A DNA stretch of 64,000 bases from Clostridium sp. AF27-2AA. GTDB taxonomy: Bacteria; Bacillota; Clostridia; Lachnospirales; Lachnospiraceae. The position numbers were made by a program, and so were the translations under genes. Shown here piece after piece: positions 56,337 to 64,000 of this stretch. The notes below the pieces were generated by a model, which ran no database searches, was not told the DNA's origin, and saw only the letters and a program-made list of their open reading frames with translations. The stretch lies in contig NZ_QUFI01000006.1 of the NCBI RefSeq assembly GCF_003478505.1, positions 62,001 to 126,000 of the forward strand, read 5' to 3'. Numbering within the stretch: the first letter of the stretch is position 1; every line of letters begins with the position of its first letter.

Positions 56337-57272
56337 TTGCGGCTAAAGGATGAAAAATATGTATGCGCCCTGGCAAACTATGGAACCATCCGGGAGGCAT
56401 CTGAAAAATTATATATTTCAGCACCAGCGCTCAGTATGTATATCAATCATCTTGAAAAAGAACTTGGAGTGGATTTATTTTATAGAAATCAGCAGCGCTT
56501 TTTTCCAACTGATATTGGTAAAAAGTACCTGGAACGCTGCCAAAAAATTCTGGAAATTGACCAGGAATTCTCTATACAATTAGGGAAACTCCAGAGCAAA
56601 AAAGAAAACTCTATATCTATCGGTATGTACAAGCGATCGGCCGCCTATCTATGGATTCCGCTACGCGAATCACTCAAAGCGAATTTTCCTGACCTAGAAT
56701 GTCATTTAACGGTAGATAAGACAGAACGCCTGCGTGAAATGCTCAATAAAGGGGAATTAGACATGATTCTGCTTACCATTCCAAACAAGCCGAAACTTCA
56801 ACAGATTTTTGTAGGCAAAGACGAACTTCTTTTTGCCTGCCCTACTGTGTGGAATCTGGAAAATACAGATCTTGGGAACGGACGTTTTCCACTGACAGAT
56901 CTGACAAAGATCCCAGAAGAAAAAATCTTTCTCCCGGGAAAAACACAAAATATCTATTCTTTTGTAATTCAGTTTATGAATGTAAACAACATTGACTATT
57001 CCCATTTTTCTACACTAAACAATCTGGAAATATCCATGCAAAATGTATCTGCTGGAATCGGATGCTGCTTTACATTTCGAAGCTACCTTAATACATTTCC
57101 ATCGTTATCCAATATTACATTCTATTCTCTAAGCGAAACACCAACTCGGATCAACTGGTATTTGGAATGCCTAGATCATGTAATGGAAAGCAGATATTTC
57201 CACACCATAAAGAAGGAAATTGCCCGATTGCTTCACATTTCACAGATTTCTACAGCAATTCCGAAAATCTGA
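56337..57272 (+). CDS. LysR family transcriptional regulator
   Basis: 311 residues from a TTG at 56337, six bases after GGAGGGG; an upstream ATG at 56322 would contain that ribosome site. The N-terminal winged helix (ANYGTIREASEKLYISAPALSMYINHLEKELGVDLF in parts) and LysR substrate domain (about 90-300) are clear. Low GC compared with neighbours. It is divergent from the capA-yfcC-M20 operon and probably controls it, the usual LysR arrangement. Confidence 0.88.
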   Translation: MRLKDEKYVCALANYGTIREASEKLYISAPALSMYINHLEKELGVDLFYRNQQRFFPTDIGKKYLERCQKILEIDQEFSIQLGKLQSKKENSISIGMYKRSAAYLWIPLRESLKANFPDLECHLTVDKTERLREMLNKGELDMILLTIPNKPKLQQIFVGKDELLFACPTVWNLENTDLGNGRFPLTDLTKIPEEKIFLPGKTQNIYSFVIQFMNVNNIDYSHFSTLNNLEISMQNVSAGIGCCFTFRSYLNTFPSLSNITFYSLSETPTRINWYLECLDHVMESRYFHTIKKEIARLLHISQISTAIPKI

Positions 57273-57290
57273 GTACATCTTTATGAAGTC

Positions 57291-57340
57291 AAAAACACCG
57301 TTGAAAAGCCATGCAAAATAAGCTTTTCAACGGTGTTTTT
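57291..57340. terminator. Strong bidirectional terminator
   Basis: AAAAACACCGTTGAAAAGC ... GCTTTTCAACGGTGTTTTT, perfect, between lysR (plus) and glyA (minus). Confidence 0.93.
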
Positions 57341-57347
57341 AATTTCA

Positions 57348-58595
57348 TTATTTGTACAGCGGATATTTCTCGCACAGCTTTGTTACTTCGCCGCGGATGT
57401 AATCTGCCTTGTTCTCGAAATCGGTTGCTGCCAGCCAGATGCACTCTGCGATCTTCGGCATATCCTCTTCCTTTAAGCCGCGGGTAGTAACAGCCGGGGT
57501 TCCGATGCGGACACCGGAGGTTACGAACGGGCTTCTCGGCTCATTCGGAACAGTATTCTTATTCAGGGTAATGAAGACTTCATCACAACGGTTCTGAAGC
57601 TCCTTACCGGAGATGTCCATGCCGCGCAGGTCTACTAACATTAAGTGGTTGTCAGTGCCGCCTGTTAAGAGTTTAAATCCCTTCTCCACCAGTGCTGCTG
57701 CCAGTGCCTTTGCATTCCTGCGGACCTGCTTCTGGTACTCGGTGAATTCCGGCTTTAATGCCTCACCAAGGCAGACTGCCTTTGCTGCGATAACATGCTC
57801 TAACGGACCGCCCTGGGTTCCCGGGAAGATGGCTTTGTTGAAGTTGAACTTGTCAGCAGACTCCTTGCTTGCCAGGATCATGCCGCCTCTCGGTCCGCGC
57901 AGGGTCTTGTGGGTGGTAGTGGTTACCACGTCTGCGTACGGGATCGGGCTCATATGCTCACCCGCTGCTACCAGACCTGCGATATGCGCCATATCTACCA
58001 TTAAATATGCGCCAACCTTGTCTGCGATCTCGCGGAACTTCTTGAAGTCGATTTCTCTTGCGTATGCGCTTGCACCTGCAAGGATCAGCTTCGGCTTGTG
58101 CTCAACTGCCAGACGCTCTACCTGGTCGTAATCGAGGAAGCCTTCATCGTTAACACCGTAGGACACGATGTTGAAGTAAAGGCCGGAAAAGTTAACTGGG
58201 CTTCCGTGGGACAGATGGCCGCCATGGTCAAGGCTCATGCTTAACACCGTATCTCCCGGTTTTAACATTGCCAGGAATACTGCCATGTTTGCCTGTGCGC
58301 CGGAATGCGGCTGAACGTTTGCGTACTCACAGCCAAACAGCTTCTTTGCACGCTCAATTGCGATAGTCTCTACCACGTCTACATACTGACATCCACCATA
58401 ATAACGCTTTCCGGAATAACCCTCTGCGTATTTGTTGGTCAGCACGGTTCCCATTGCCATCATGACCGGCTCAGATACGATATTCTCGGAAGCGATAAGC
58501 TCCAGATTTCTTCTCTGACGTGCGGCTTCCTGTTCAATTGCCTTGCCGACTTCCGGGTCATAGTTTTCGATAAATTTCATTACCTCATTAACCAT
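57348..58595 (-). CDS. glyA: Serine hydroxymethyltransferase
   Basis: 415 residues from the ATG at 58595 (AAGGAG 9 nt upstream); longer frames lack support. Seen: [48 protein letters not shown] and the PLP lysine in [13 protein letters not shown]. It converts serine and tetrahydrofolate to glycine and methylene-THF. A consensus promoter and a structured leader of about 150 nt precede it. Confidence 0.97.
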   Translation of the reverse strand: MVNEVMKFIENYDPEVGKAIEQEAARQRRNLELIASENIVSEPVMMAMGTVLTNKYAEGYSGKRYYGGCQYVDVVETIAIERAKKLFGCEYANVQPHSGAQANMAVFLAMLKPGDTVLSMSLDHGGHLSHGSPVNFSGLYFNIVSYGVNDEGFLDYDQVERLAVEHKPKLILAGASAYAREIDFKKFREIADKVGAYLMVDMAHIAGLVAAGEHMSPIPYADVVTTTTHKTLRGPRGGMILASKESADKFNFNKAIFPGTQGGPLEHVIAAKAVCLGEALKPEFTEYQKQVRRNAKALAAALVEKGFKLLTGGTDNHLMLVDLRGMDISGKELQNRCDEVFITLNKNTVPNEPRSPFVTSGVRIGTPAVTTRGLKEEDMPKIAECIWLAATDFENKADYIRGEVTKLCEKYPLYK

Positions 58596-58751
58596 GGGCT
58601 TTGTCTCCTTTTCCGCAAATGCCCTCTCTGACACCTTTCAGGCAGTTGCTTTCCTTTGCATTTGTTGTGACACAACGATTCCCGTAAAACACAGGCCGCC
58701 ACGTTGTGACAAAGGCACTGGTAAGCCCAGCGCCTTCGCGGTTATTTACGG
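58596..58751 (-). ncRNA. Possible structured leader of glyA
   Basis: Downstream of the promoter, CCGTAAA (58745-58751) can pair with TTTACGG (58682-58688), enclosing the stem AAGGCGCTGG/CCAGTGCCTT. A GTTGTG/CACAAC hairpin and a CAAATGC/GCATTTG pairing close to the ribosome site follow. The layout resembles a riboswitch aptamer with expression platform, but I could not match it to ZTP, glycine or THF classes. Confidence 0.4.
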
Positions 58752-58754
58752 TCG

Positions 58755-58783
58755 ATTATAGTACAGCGGTTTCAAAGTGTCAA
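58755..58783 (-). promoter_or_regulatory. Consensus promoter of glyA
   Basis: Minus strand TTGACA (58778-58783), 17 nt, TATAAT (58755-58760): both hexamers match the sigma-70/sigma-A consensus exactly. Confidence 0.9.
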
Positions 58784-58829
58784 GCAATTATAAGGCTGTA
58801 CAAAATATTGTGCGAACTTTATTTTCTGC

Positions 58830-60566
58830 CTATGCGTGCAGCTTATATGCTCTTACCACAATCTGCAGTGTCCGGTTTCCGTTATACTCATTGATGTCTG
58901 GGTAGTAGATTACATCCATGCTCCGGCTGTTCTTTGCTTCTTCCACAAACTTGTCTGCCTCGGTAAATACCATGGCCTCCATGGGGCGTCCCTGCTCCGT
59001 TACCACGGTCATGCGGACCGCGTTATTGTTACGGCCAAGAGCCCGCAGGCTGCGGATCCGCAGATTCTTCTGGGCGAACTGGGGCTTTTCATTGCCCTGG
59101 CCGAAGGGCTCCAGACTTTTCAGCTCGTTCACCAGCGCCTCGGATATGTACTCTAAGGGCATGGCCACATCAATCCAGATTTTCGGAATGAAATCCTCCC
59201 TCGTAAGGGTGGACTGCTCGTTTAAGCGGCGGCGGAACTCCCCTACATTCTCTTCCTTTAAGGAAAAACCTGCAGCCATGGGGTGGCCGCCGAATTTCAG
59301 AAGCAGGTCCCGCACGCCGCACAGAGCCCTGTACATGTGATAGCTTTCAATGGAGCGCCCGGAACCCTTCACACAGTCCTCTCCCTTTGTCAGAACAAAG
59401 GAAGGCTTGTTGTAGGCTTCCCGCACGCGCCCGGCAATGATTCCGGCCAGAGATTCGTGACAGTCCGGCAGATACACCACCAGCACATCATCATCCGCAA
59501 GCTCCGTATCGACCTGCTCAAAGGCCTGCTCCATGCCGGCCTGGGTCATATCCTTGCGCTCTTCATTCAGAAGCTTTAACTCAGCCGCCATTTCTTCGGC
59601 CCGCAAAGCCGCCGGTGTTCCCGCCTCGCAAAGCAGCAGCTCCAATGCCAGCTGCGCGGTCTTTAACCGTCCGCTGGCATTCAGGCACGGTCCGATCACA
59701 AAGCCGATGTGATACGCCGTCAGGTTACAGATATCCAGTCCGCAGGCTTCCACCAGGGCGCGCAGTCCGGCACTGGCTGTGTGCGGGATCTGCTTTAATC
59801 CCCAGCGCACGATGATGCGGTTTTCGTCCTGCAGTTTCATGACATCGCCCACCGTTGCAATGGCCGCAAACTCCAGCATATCTTTCCACTCCTGCTCCGG
59901 AATACGGTTCTGCTCATAGAGCACCTGCACCAGCTTATAAGCTACCACACCTCCGCAGATTCCGGCAAACGGATACGGGCAGTCGTCCCGGTGGGGATTC
60001 ACCACCGCATCCGCCTCCGGCAGAATCTGGCTGCCGTCCTCTGCCCGGACCACCTCATGATGGTCCGTCACAATAACGGTCATGCCAAGCTCTTTGGCCA
60101 GGCGCACCTGCTCCAGGGCCGCAATGCCATTATCACAGGTAACAATGGTGTCAATGCCGTCTTCCTTCGCCTTGCGGATGATGGACTCGTTGATGCCGTA
60201 GCCATCCCGGATGCGCTCCGGAATCTGATAGTCCACATGACCGCCGCACCGGCTTAAGCCCCGGTATAGCAGATAAGTGGAGCACACCCCGTCGATATCA
60301 TAGTCACCCACAATGCGGATGCGCGCGCCCGCCTGAATCTTCTCCAGAATCAGAGAGGCAGCCTTGTCCATATCTTTCATGAGATGGGGATCATAAAGCT
60401 GATCTAAAGTTCCGTTTAAGTAACGGTCAATGGCCGTCTCCCCCTCCACATCCCGGTTCCGGATAATGCGGGCCGTGACCGGGCTGATATGAAACCGCGC
60501 CGCAATCCCGCTAAAATCTGCCCGCTTGGTCTGCAGCATCCAGATGGATTCCTGATTATTTCTCAT
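58830..60566 (-). CDS. recJ: Single-stranded-DNA-specific exonuclease RecJ
   Basis: 578 residues. The N-terminus KRADFSGIAARFHISPVTARII is typical. DHH motifs include RIVGDYDIDGVCSTYLLYRGL in parts, CDNGIAA and VIVTDHHE; the DHHA1 part has GSGRSIESYHMYRAL and LLKFGGHPMAAGFSL. An OB domain follows near the end. It degrades single-stranded DNA 5' to 3' in recombination and repair. The start overlaps the end of the dehydrogenase gene upstream by 11 bp, with only a weak ribosome site, suggesting coupling. Confidence 0.95.
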   Translation of the reverse strand: MRNNQESIWMLQTKRADFSGIAARFHISPVTARIIRNRDVEGETAIDRYLNGTLDQLYDPHLMKDMDKAASLILEKIQAGARIRIVGDYDIDGVCSTYLLYRGLSRCGGHVDYQIPERIRDGYGINESIIRKAKEDGIDTIVTCDNGIAALEQVRLAKELGMTVIVTDHHEVVRAEDGSQILPEADAVVNPHRDDCPYPFAGICGGVVAYKLVQVLYEQNRIPEQEWKDMLEFAAIATVGDVMKLQDENRIIVRWGLKQIPHTASAGLRALVEACGLDICNLTAYHIGFVIGPCLNASGRLKTAQLALELLLCEAGTPAALRAEEMAAELKLLNEERKDMTQAGMEQAFEQVDTELADDDVLVVYLPDCHESLAGIIAGRVREAYNKPSFVLTKGEDCVKGSGRSIESYHMYRALCGVRDLLLKFGGHPMAAGFSLKEENVGEFRRRLNEQSTLTREDFIPKIWIDVAMPLEYISEALVNELKSLEPFGQGNEKPQFAQKNLRIRSLRALGRNNNAVRMTVVTEQGRPMEAMVFTEADKFVEEAKNSRSMDVIYYPDINEYNGNRTLQIVVRAYKLHA

Positions 60567-61419
60567 AGTATTTGATCAATGCCTGGGTTCCCAGATCTCC
60601 CAGTCCCTCTTCCTGCAATTTCTCGTACATGCCAAGCACATATTCCAGCATGCCAAGCTTTGTATGTTCGGCCAGCGCTTCCTCGTCCGCCAGCTTCATG
60701 TCTTTGATAAAGTGCTTTACAAAGAAGCCCGGCTGCAGATCTCCCTTCAAGATGCGGGTGGCCACGTTGCTCATCTGGGCACTGCCTGCCGCTCCGGTAG
60801 AGATGGAGTCCAGCATGGTCTGCGGATCCAGTCCAACTGCATTTGCGTAAGCCAGGGCCTCGCACGCTCCGGAAAGCGCGCCCGCAATGGCGATCTGGTT
60901 GCACATCTTGGTGTGCTGGCCATTTCCGGCCTTGCCCTCATAATTGATGTTCTTTCCCATGGCCTCAAATAACGGCATGCAGGCATCAAAGTCCGCGCGG
61001 TCTCCGCCTGCCAGAATGGTCAGGGTTCCGGCTTTCGCGCCACCATCTCCACCGGTTACCGGAGCATCCAGGGCATGAAGGCCTGCTGCCCTGGCCGTCT
61101 CGTAAATCTTCACGGCCAGCTTCGGGCTGCTGGTAGTCATATCAATGGCATAGCCGCCCTTTGGAAGATTTTTCAGAATGCCATTCTCCCCGAAGTACAC
61201 CTCTTCCACATCCTTCGGATAACCCACGATGCTGATCACCGCGTCACGGTCTGCCACACACTCCTTTACCGTATCGCGCCAGATGGCACCCTCCGCGATC
61301 ACATCCTCCACCTTCGCTTTGGTTCTTGTATAAATGGCAACCTCAAAGCCTGCCTTCATTAGATTGCGGACCATGGATTTACCCATGATACCGACACCGA
61401 TAAAACCGATTTTCTTCAT
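60556..61419 (-). CDS. Beta-hydroxyacid dehydrogenase (GarR/HIBADH family)
   Basis: 287 residues. IGFIGVGIMGKSMVRNLMKAGF is the NAD(P)-binding start, DAPVTGGDGGAKAGTL the substrate-binding signature, and GNGQHTKMCNQ contains the catalytic Lys. The family reduces or oxidises 3-hydroxyacids (tartronate semialdehyde reductase, 3-hydroxyisobutyrate dehydrogenase); which substrate is used is not clear. AAAGGAG ribosome site. Co-transcribed with recJ, with no obvious functional link. Confidence 0.9.
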   Translation of the reverse strand: MKKIGFIGVGIMGKSMVRNLMKAGFEVAIYTRTKAKVEDVIAEGAIWRDTVKECVADRDAVISIVGYPKDVEEVYFGENGILKNLPKGGYAIDMTTSSPKLAVKIYETARAAGLHALDAPVTGGDGGAKAGTLTILAGGDRADFDACMPLFEAMGKNINYEGKAGNGQHTKMCNQIAIAGALSGACEALAYANAVGLDPQTMLDSISTGAAGSAQMSNVATRILKGDLQPGFFVKHFIKDMKLADEEALAEHTKLGMLEYVLGMYEKLQEEGLGDLGTQALIKYYEK

Positions 61420-61468
61420 AATATATTGCTCCTTTCCTGATGATTCATAGCAACAAAAAGCTTCGTCT

Positions 61469-61559
61469 AGTATACCATATCCGCCACCCTATTTCCACAT
61501 TGCATTCAGACCGTTGATGGGATATACTGTTACTGTTCCGGCAAAACTTTCAATATACT
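61469..61559. promoter_or_regulatory. Divergent promoter region of the dehydrogenase and flippase genes
   Basis: Minus strand TGGTATACT (agtata at 61469-61474) about 50 nt before the dehydrogenase. Plus strand TTACTG (61530-61535), 18 nt, TATACT (61554-61559) about 45 nt before the flippase. Both are moderate matches. Confidence 0.5.
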
Positions 61560-61603
61560 ATGTGATTTTGCCCAAACGCAATTACTAAAGGAGAGATATA
61601 AGT

Positions 61604-63241
61604 ATGGGTAACAATAAGAAAAAATCCGACTCCGGCAACTTCCTGGTCCAGGGAAGCATTCTGGCCGCAGCCGGCATCATTGTCCGCTTCATCGGACTGC
61701 TCTACAAGATTCCCATGACCCGGGCCATCGGGGATGAGGGAATCGGTTATTACAACACCGCATACGAGATCTACAACATTGGACTGATCCTGTCCTCCTA
61801 CAGTCTGCCTCTAGCTATTTCCAAGCTGATCGCGGCACGGCGTGTGCACGGAAAGAATCAGGATGTACAGCGGGTCTTTAAGGCCGGACTGCTTTTTGGT
61901 CTTGTAGCCGGCGGCCTGATGACACTGTTTTTACTGTTTGGCGCGGACTGGATCACGGTTCATATCTTCAACAGCCCCAACAGCGCCCTTCCACTAAAGG
62001 TTATGGCACCCACCATTCTGGTCTTTTCCATTATGGGCGTGGTGCGCGGCTATTTCCAGGGACTTGGCAACATGGTGCCGACCTCTATTTCCCAGGTCAT
62101 TGAACAGGTGGTAAACGCGGTCATCAGTGTAGCTGCCTCCTTCGCCTTCATGCACTGGTTCGCAAACCGGGAAACCCCGGCGGCCTACGGTGCCGCAGGT
62201 GGTACCCTGGGTACCCTTTCCGGCGCACTGGCTGCCTTTGTCTTTCTGACCCTGCTGATGTTTGTGTACCGCAGACAGAACACGAAGGCACTGCGCAAGC
62301 CTCAGGCTGACCGCCTGGAAAGCTGGAGTCATGTATACACGGCACTGTTCCTGACTCTGACTCCCATCATCCTCAGCCAGTTTGTGTATCAGCTAAGCGG
62401 TTCTGTGGATAACTCCATGTTCGGCTTCCTGATGAGTGGAAAAGGTCTCACCGAGAAAGAACGCCTTTCCCTGCTTGGTATCTACGGCGGCAAGTACCGC
62501 CTGCTTTCCAACGTACCGGTGGCTGTGGCTTCTTCCCTGGGAACTTCCATGATCCCGAGTATTGTGCGCTCCCGCGCCCAGAAAAACCGCACCGATGTCA
62601 TGTACAAGATCCGGCTGACCATCAAGTTCAATATGCTGATCGCCATTCCCTGTGCCTTCGGCATGGCGGCACTGGCTTCCCCGGTTCTGCGGCTCATCTT
62701 CCGTGACAGCCGGGATCTCACCCGGAACCTGCTGATGCTTGGCGCTCCGGCCGTCATCTTCTTTTCCCTCTCCACCGTTACCAATGCGGTGCTTCAGGGC
62801 ATTGACCTGATGAGAAAATCCGTCACCCACTCCGCCATCTCCCTGGTGGTTCACGCGGCACTGGTGTATGTCATGTTAAAGTACTTAAACTGGGGCGTGT
62901 ATGGTCTGGTCATCGGCAATGTGACCTTTGCCCTGGTCGTATGTGTGCTGAACTGGCATGCCATCGGAAAGGCGCTGCGCTACCGTCAGGAAGTAAAGAC
63001 CACCTTTCTGCTGCCCTGTATCTGCGCGGCGGTCATGGGCGTGATCGCGTTCCTGTTTTATGCGCTGGTCAATAAGGTGACCGGTTACTACCAGATCGGA
63101 CTTCTGATCAGTATCCCGGTAGCCATGGTTGTCTACGGACTCCTGATCGTACTGACCAGAGCCGTGACCGCGGAGGAACTGCCGGATATGCCATTCGGAA
63201 TGCGCATTCTGCGGCTGTGCCGGAAATTTCACTTAATGTAA
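61604..63241 (+). CDS. SpoVB-like polysaccharide/lipid flippase (MOP superfamily)
   Basis: 545 residues with about 14 hydrophobic segments. The start FLVQGSILAAAGIIVRFIGLLYKIPMTRAIGDEGIGYY is characteristic of the SpoVB/YkvU branch of MATE-like exporters; MGVVRGYFQG and FVYQLSGSVDNSMFG follow. These proteins flip lipid-linked glycan precursors; SpoVB is needed for spore cortex in Bacillus. AAGGAGAG ribosome site. A sporulation role or service to the envelope polysaccharide locus are both possible. Confidence 0.88.
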   Translation: MGNNKKKSDSGNFLVQGSILAAAGIIVRFIGLLYKIPMTRAIGDEGIGYYNTAYEIYNIGLILSSYSLPLAISKLIAARRVHGKNQDVQRVFKAGLLFGLVAGGLMTLFLLFGADWITVHIFNSPNSALPLKVMAPTILVFSIMGVVRGYFQGLGNMVPTSISQVIEQVVNAVISVAASFAFMHWFANRETPAAYGAAGGTLGTLSGALAAFVFLTLLMFVYRRQNTKALRKPQADRLESWSHVYTALFLTLTPIILSQFVYQLSGSVDNSMFGFLMSGKGLTEKERLSLLGIYGGKYRLLSNVPVAVASSLGTSMIPSIVRSRAQKNRTDVMYKIRLTIKFNMLIAIPCAFGMAALASPVLRLIFRDSRDLTRNLLMLGAPAVIFFSLSTVTNAVLQGIDLMRKSVTHSAISLVVHAALVYVMLKYLNWGVYGLVIGNVTFALVVCVLNWHAIGKALRYRQEVKTTFLLPCICAAVMGVIAFLFYALVNKVTGYYQIGLLISIPVAMVVYGLLIVLTRAVTAEELPDMPFGMRILRLCRKFHLM

Positions 63242-63263
63242 GTCAATACAGGATTTTTTATTT

Positions 63264-64000
63264 TCACGCGTTGCCCTTCTCCACGCTCCGCACTGCCCAC
63301 AGCACAAATCCGATGGCCAGCGCCATCTGCAGCACCATGCTCACCCCCATCCAGTGGCTGATGAGGGAATTGTCTGCCTGGTTGCCGAACCAGGTTCCTG
63401 CCTGCATCCAGCTCTGATTGCCGGCTGTCAGCCGTCCGATAACCTGGGCAAAGGTAGCAATGGGATTGACTAACAGCACATACAAAAGACCTCCGGATCC
63501 ACTGCTTACGCCGCCGGATTCCGCGGATGCCAGGTATTCCCCGATCTGCATCTGGTTGATGTAAGTGACCAGGAAGTTGATGCCATAGGTTCCGGCCGTC
63601 AGCACTGCCGTCACTGCGTAAGCAGCTACCGTAGCCGCCGTGGTCCGGCGAAACAGGGCCGAACAGTACAGGCCAATGCTTCCCATGAACACCGCCGCGG
63701 CAAAGAAGCAACATACCAGAAGCAGCAGATCCGATGCCGTCACACCGCCGTACACAAACACCATAGCCAGGATTGGCAGGCTGGACACCACCATGAGAAA
63801 CATAGTCCCCAGGGCTGCCTCCAGCTTTCCCAGAACGATGTCCGCCGGGGTCATGCAGGTGGTCAGCATCAGATCCAACGTCTGGCGCTCCCGCTCCCCA
63901 CTGATGCTCCCCGCCGTCATTGCCGGCATGATAAGGATCAGCATCAGAAATTCCAGGGATGCCACGAACATGTACAGATCCAGAAATCCCGTATACTGCA
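63264..64000 (-). CDS. ABC-2 type transporter permease, 5' end outside window
   Basis: The frame stays open to the window edge, so at least 245 residues are visible and the N-terminus is missing. Near the top is MTAGSISGERERQTLDLMLTTCMTPADIVLGKL, the cytoplasmic loop of ABC-2 permeases that follows the first helices. Five or more hydrophobic segments come after, with a Ser/Gly-rich outer loop (ESGGVSSGSGGLL). It is probably the membrane half of an export system whose ATPase lies upstream, beyond the window. Substrate unknown. It ends 22 bp from the convergent flippase gene. Confidence 0.85.
   Translation of the reverse strand, partial: QYTGFLDLYMFVASLEFLMLILIMPAMTAGSISGERERQTLDLMLTTCMTPADIVLGKLEAALGTMFLMVVSSLPILAMVFVYGGVTASDLLLLVCCFFAAAVFMGSIGLYCSALFRRTTAATVAAYAVTAVLTAGTYGINFLVTYINQMQIGEYLASAESGGVSSGSGGLLYVLLVNPIATFAQVIGRLTAGNQSWMQAGTWFGNQADNSLISHWMGVSMVLQMALAIGFVLWAVRSVEKGNA

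Noticed and set aside
58596..58751. Glycine, ZTP or THF riboswitch call for the glyA leader
   Set aside because: The conserved core sequences of those classes, as I know them, are not recognisable; left as an unclassified leader.

Overview
The window looks like the chromosome of a spore-forming Firmicute of the family Lachnospiraceae (Clostridium cluster XIVa, Enterocloster-like). This is inferred from the gene set (spoVT, spoVG, a SpoVB-type flippase, glgC/glgD, Gram-positive pst-pho genes, an LPKTG sortase substrate, choline-binding-like wall repeats), strong GGAGG ribosome sites and moderate GC. No phage, plasmid, CRISPR, tRNA or rRNA genes were seen.

Layout. 1-1259: end of a subtilase. 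1260-4400: an HtrA protease flanked by clusters of long imperfect palindromes. 4401-17739: a minus-strand envelope polysaccharide locus read from a ThDP enzyme through two epimerases, a Zn-cysteine sugar methyltransferase, three glycosyltransferases and a polyprenyl-phosphate sugar transferase to an LCP ligase. 17990-19943: two secreted wall-binding-repeat proteins. 19999-25867: lipoprotein, small unknown protein, spoVT, mfd, pth. 25872-27131: an AAA ATPase lacking its usual nuclease half. 27312-35618: a 2257-residue LPKTG surface protein and the BTAD regulator upstream of it. 35787-38571: spoVG, glgD, glgC. 38906-43387 (plus): asnS, then a SbcD-like nuclease and a membrane-anchored SMC-like ATPase. 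43388-44640: a second cluster of long palindromes with a pseudogene fragment. 44641-51406: complete pstS-pstC-pstA-pstB-phoU-phoP-phoR set with candidate Pho boxes. 51649-52245: toxin-antitoxin pair. 52320-57272: M20 peptidase, YfcC carrier and CapA-like phosphatase opposite a LysR regulator. 57348-61419: glyA, recJ and a beta-hydroxyacid dehydrogenase. 61604-63241: SpoVB-like flippase. 63264-64000: ABC-2 permease, 5' end outside the window.

Most notable. (1) A superfamily of 170-200 nt hairpins lies in three intergenic clusters. Six copies begin 24-30 nt after a stop codon, in the direction of that gene (one of the six genes is a pseudogene fragment). They share end motifs, and their stems differ between copies while staying self-complementary, which suggests a structured 3'-end RNA or a mobile palindrome. 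(2) PstS is circularly permuted relative to the canonical protein. (3) The polysaccharide locus pairs an acetolactate-synthase-like (YerE-like) enzyme with a C-methyltransferase-like protein, suggesting a branched-chain sugar. (4) The BTAD regulator carries a GGDEF-like domain whose signature reads GKNQF. All family calls come from reading motifs; no database search was possible.
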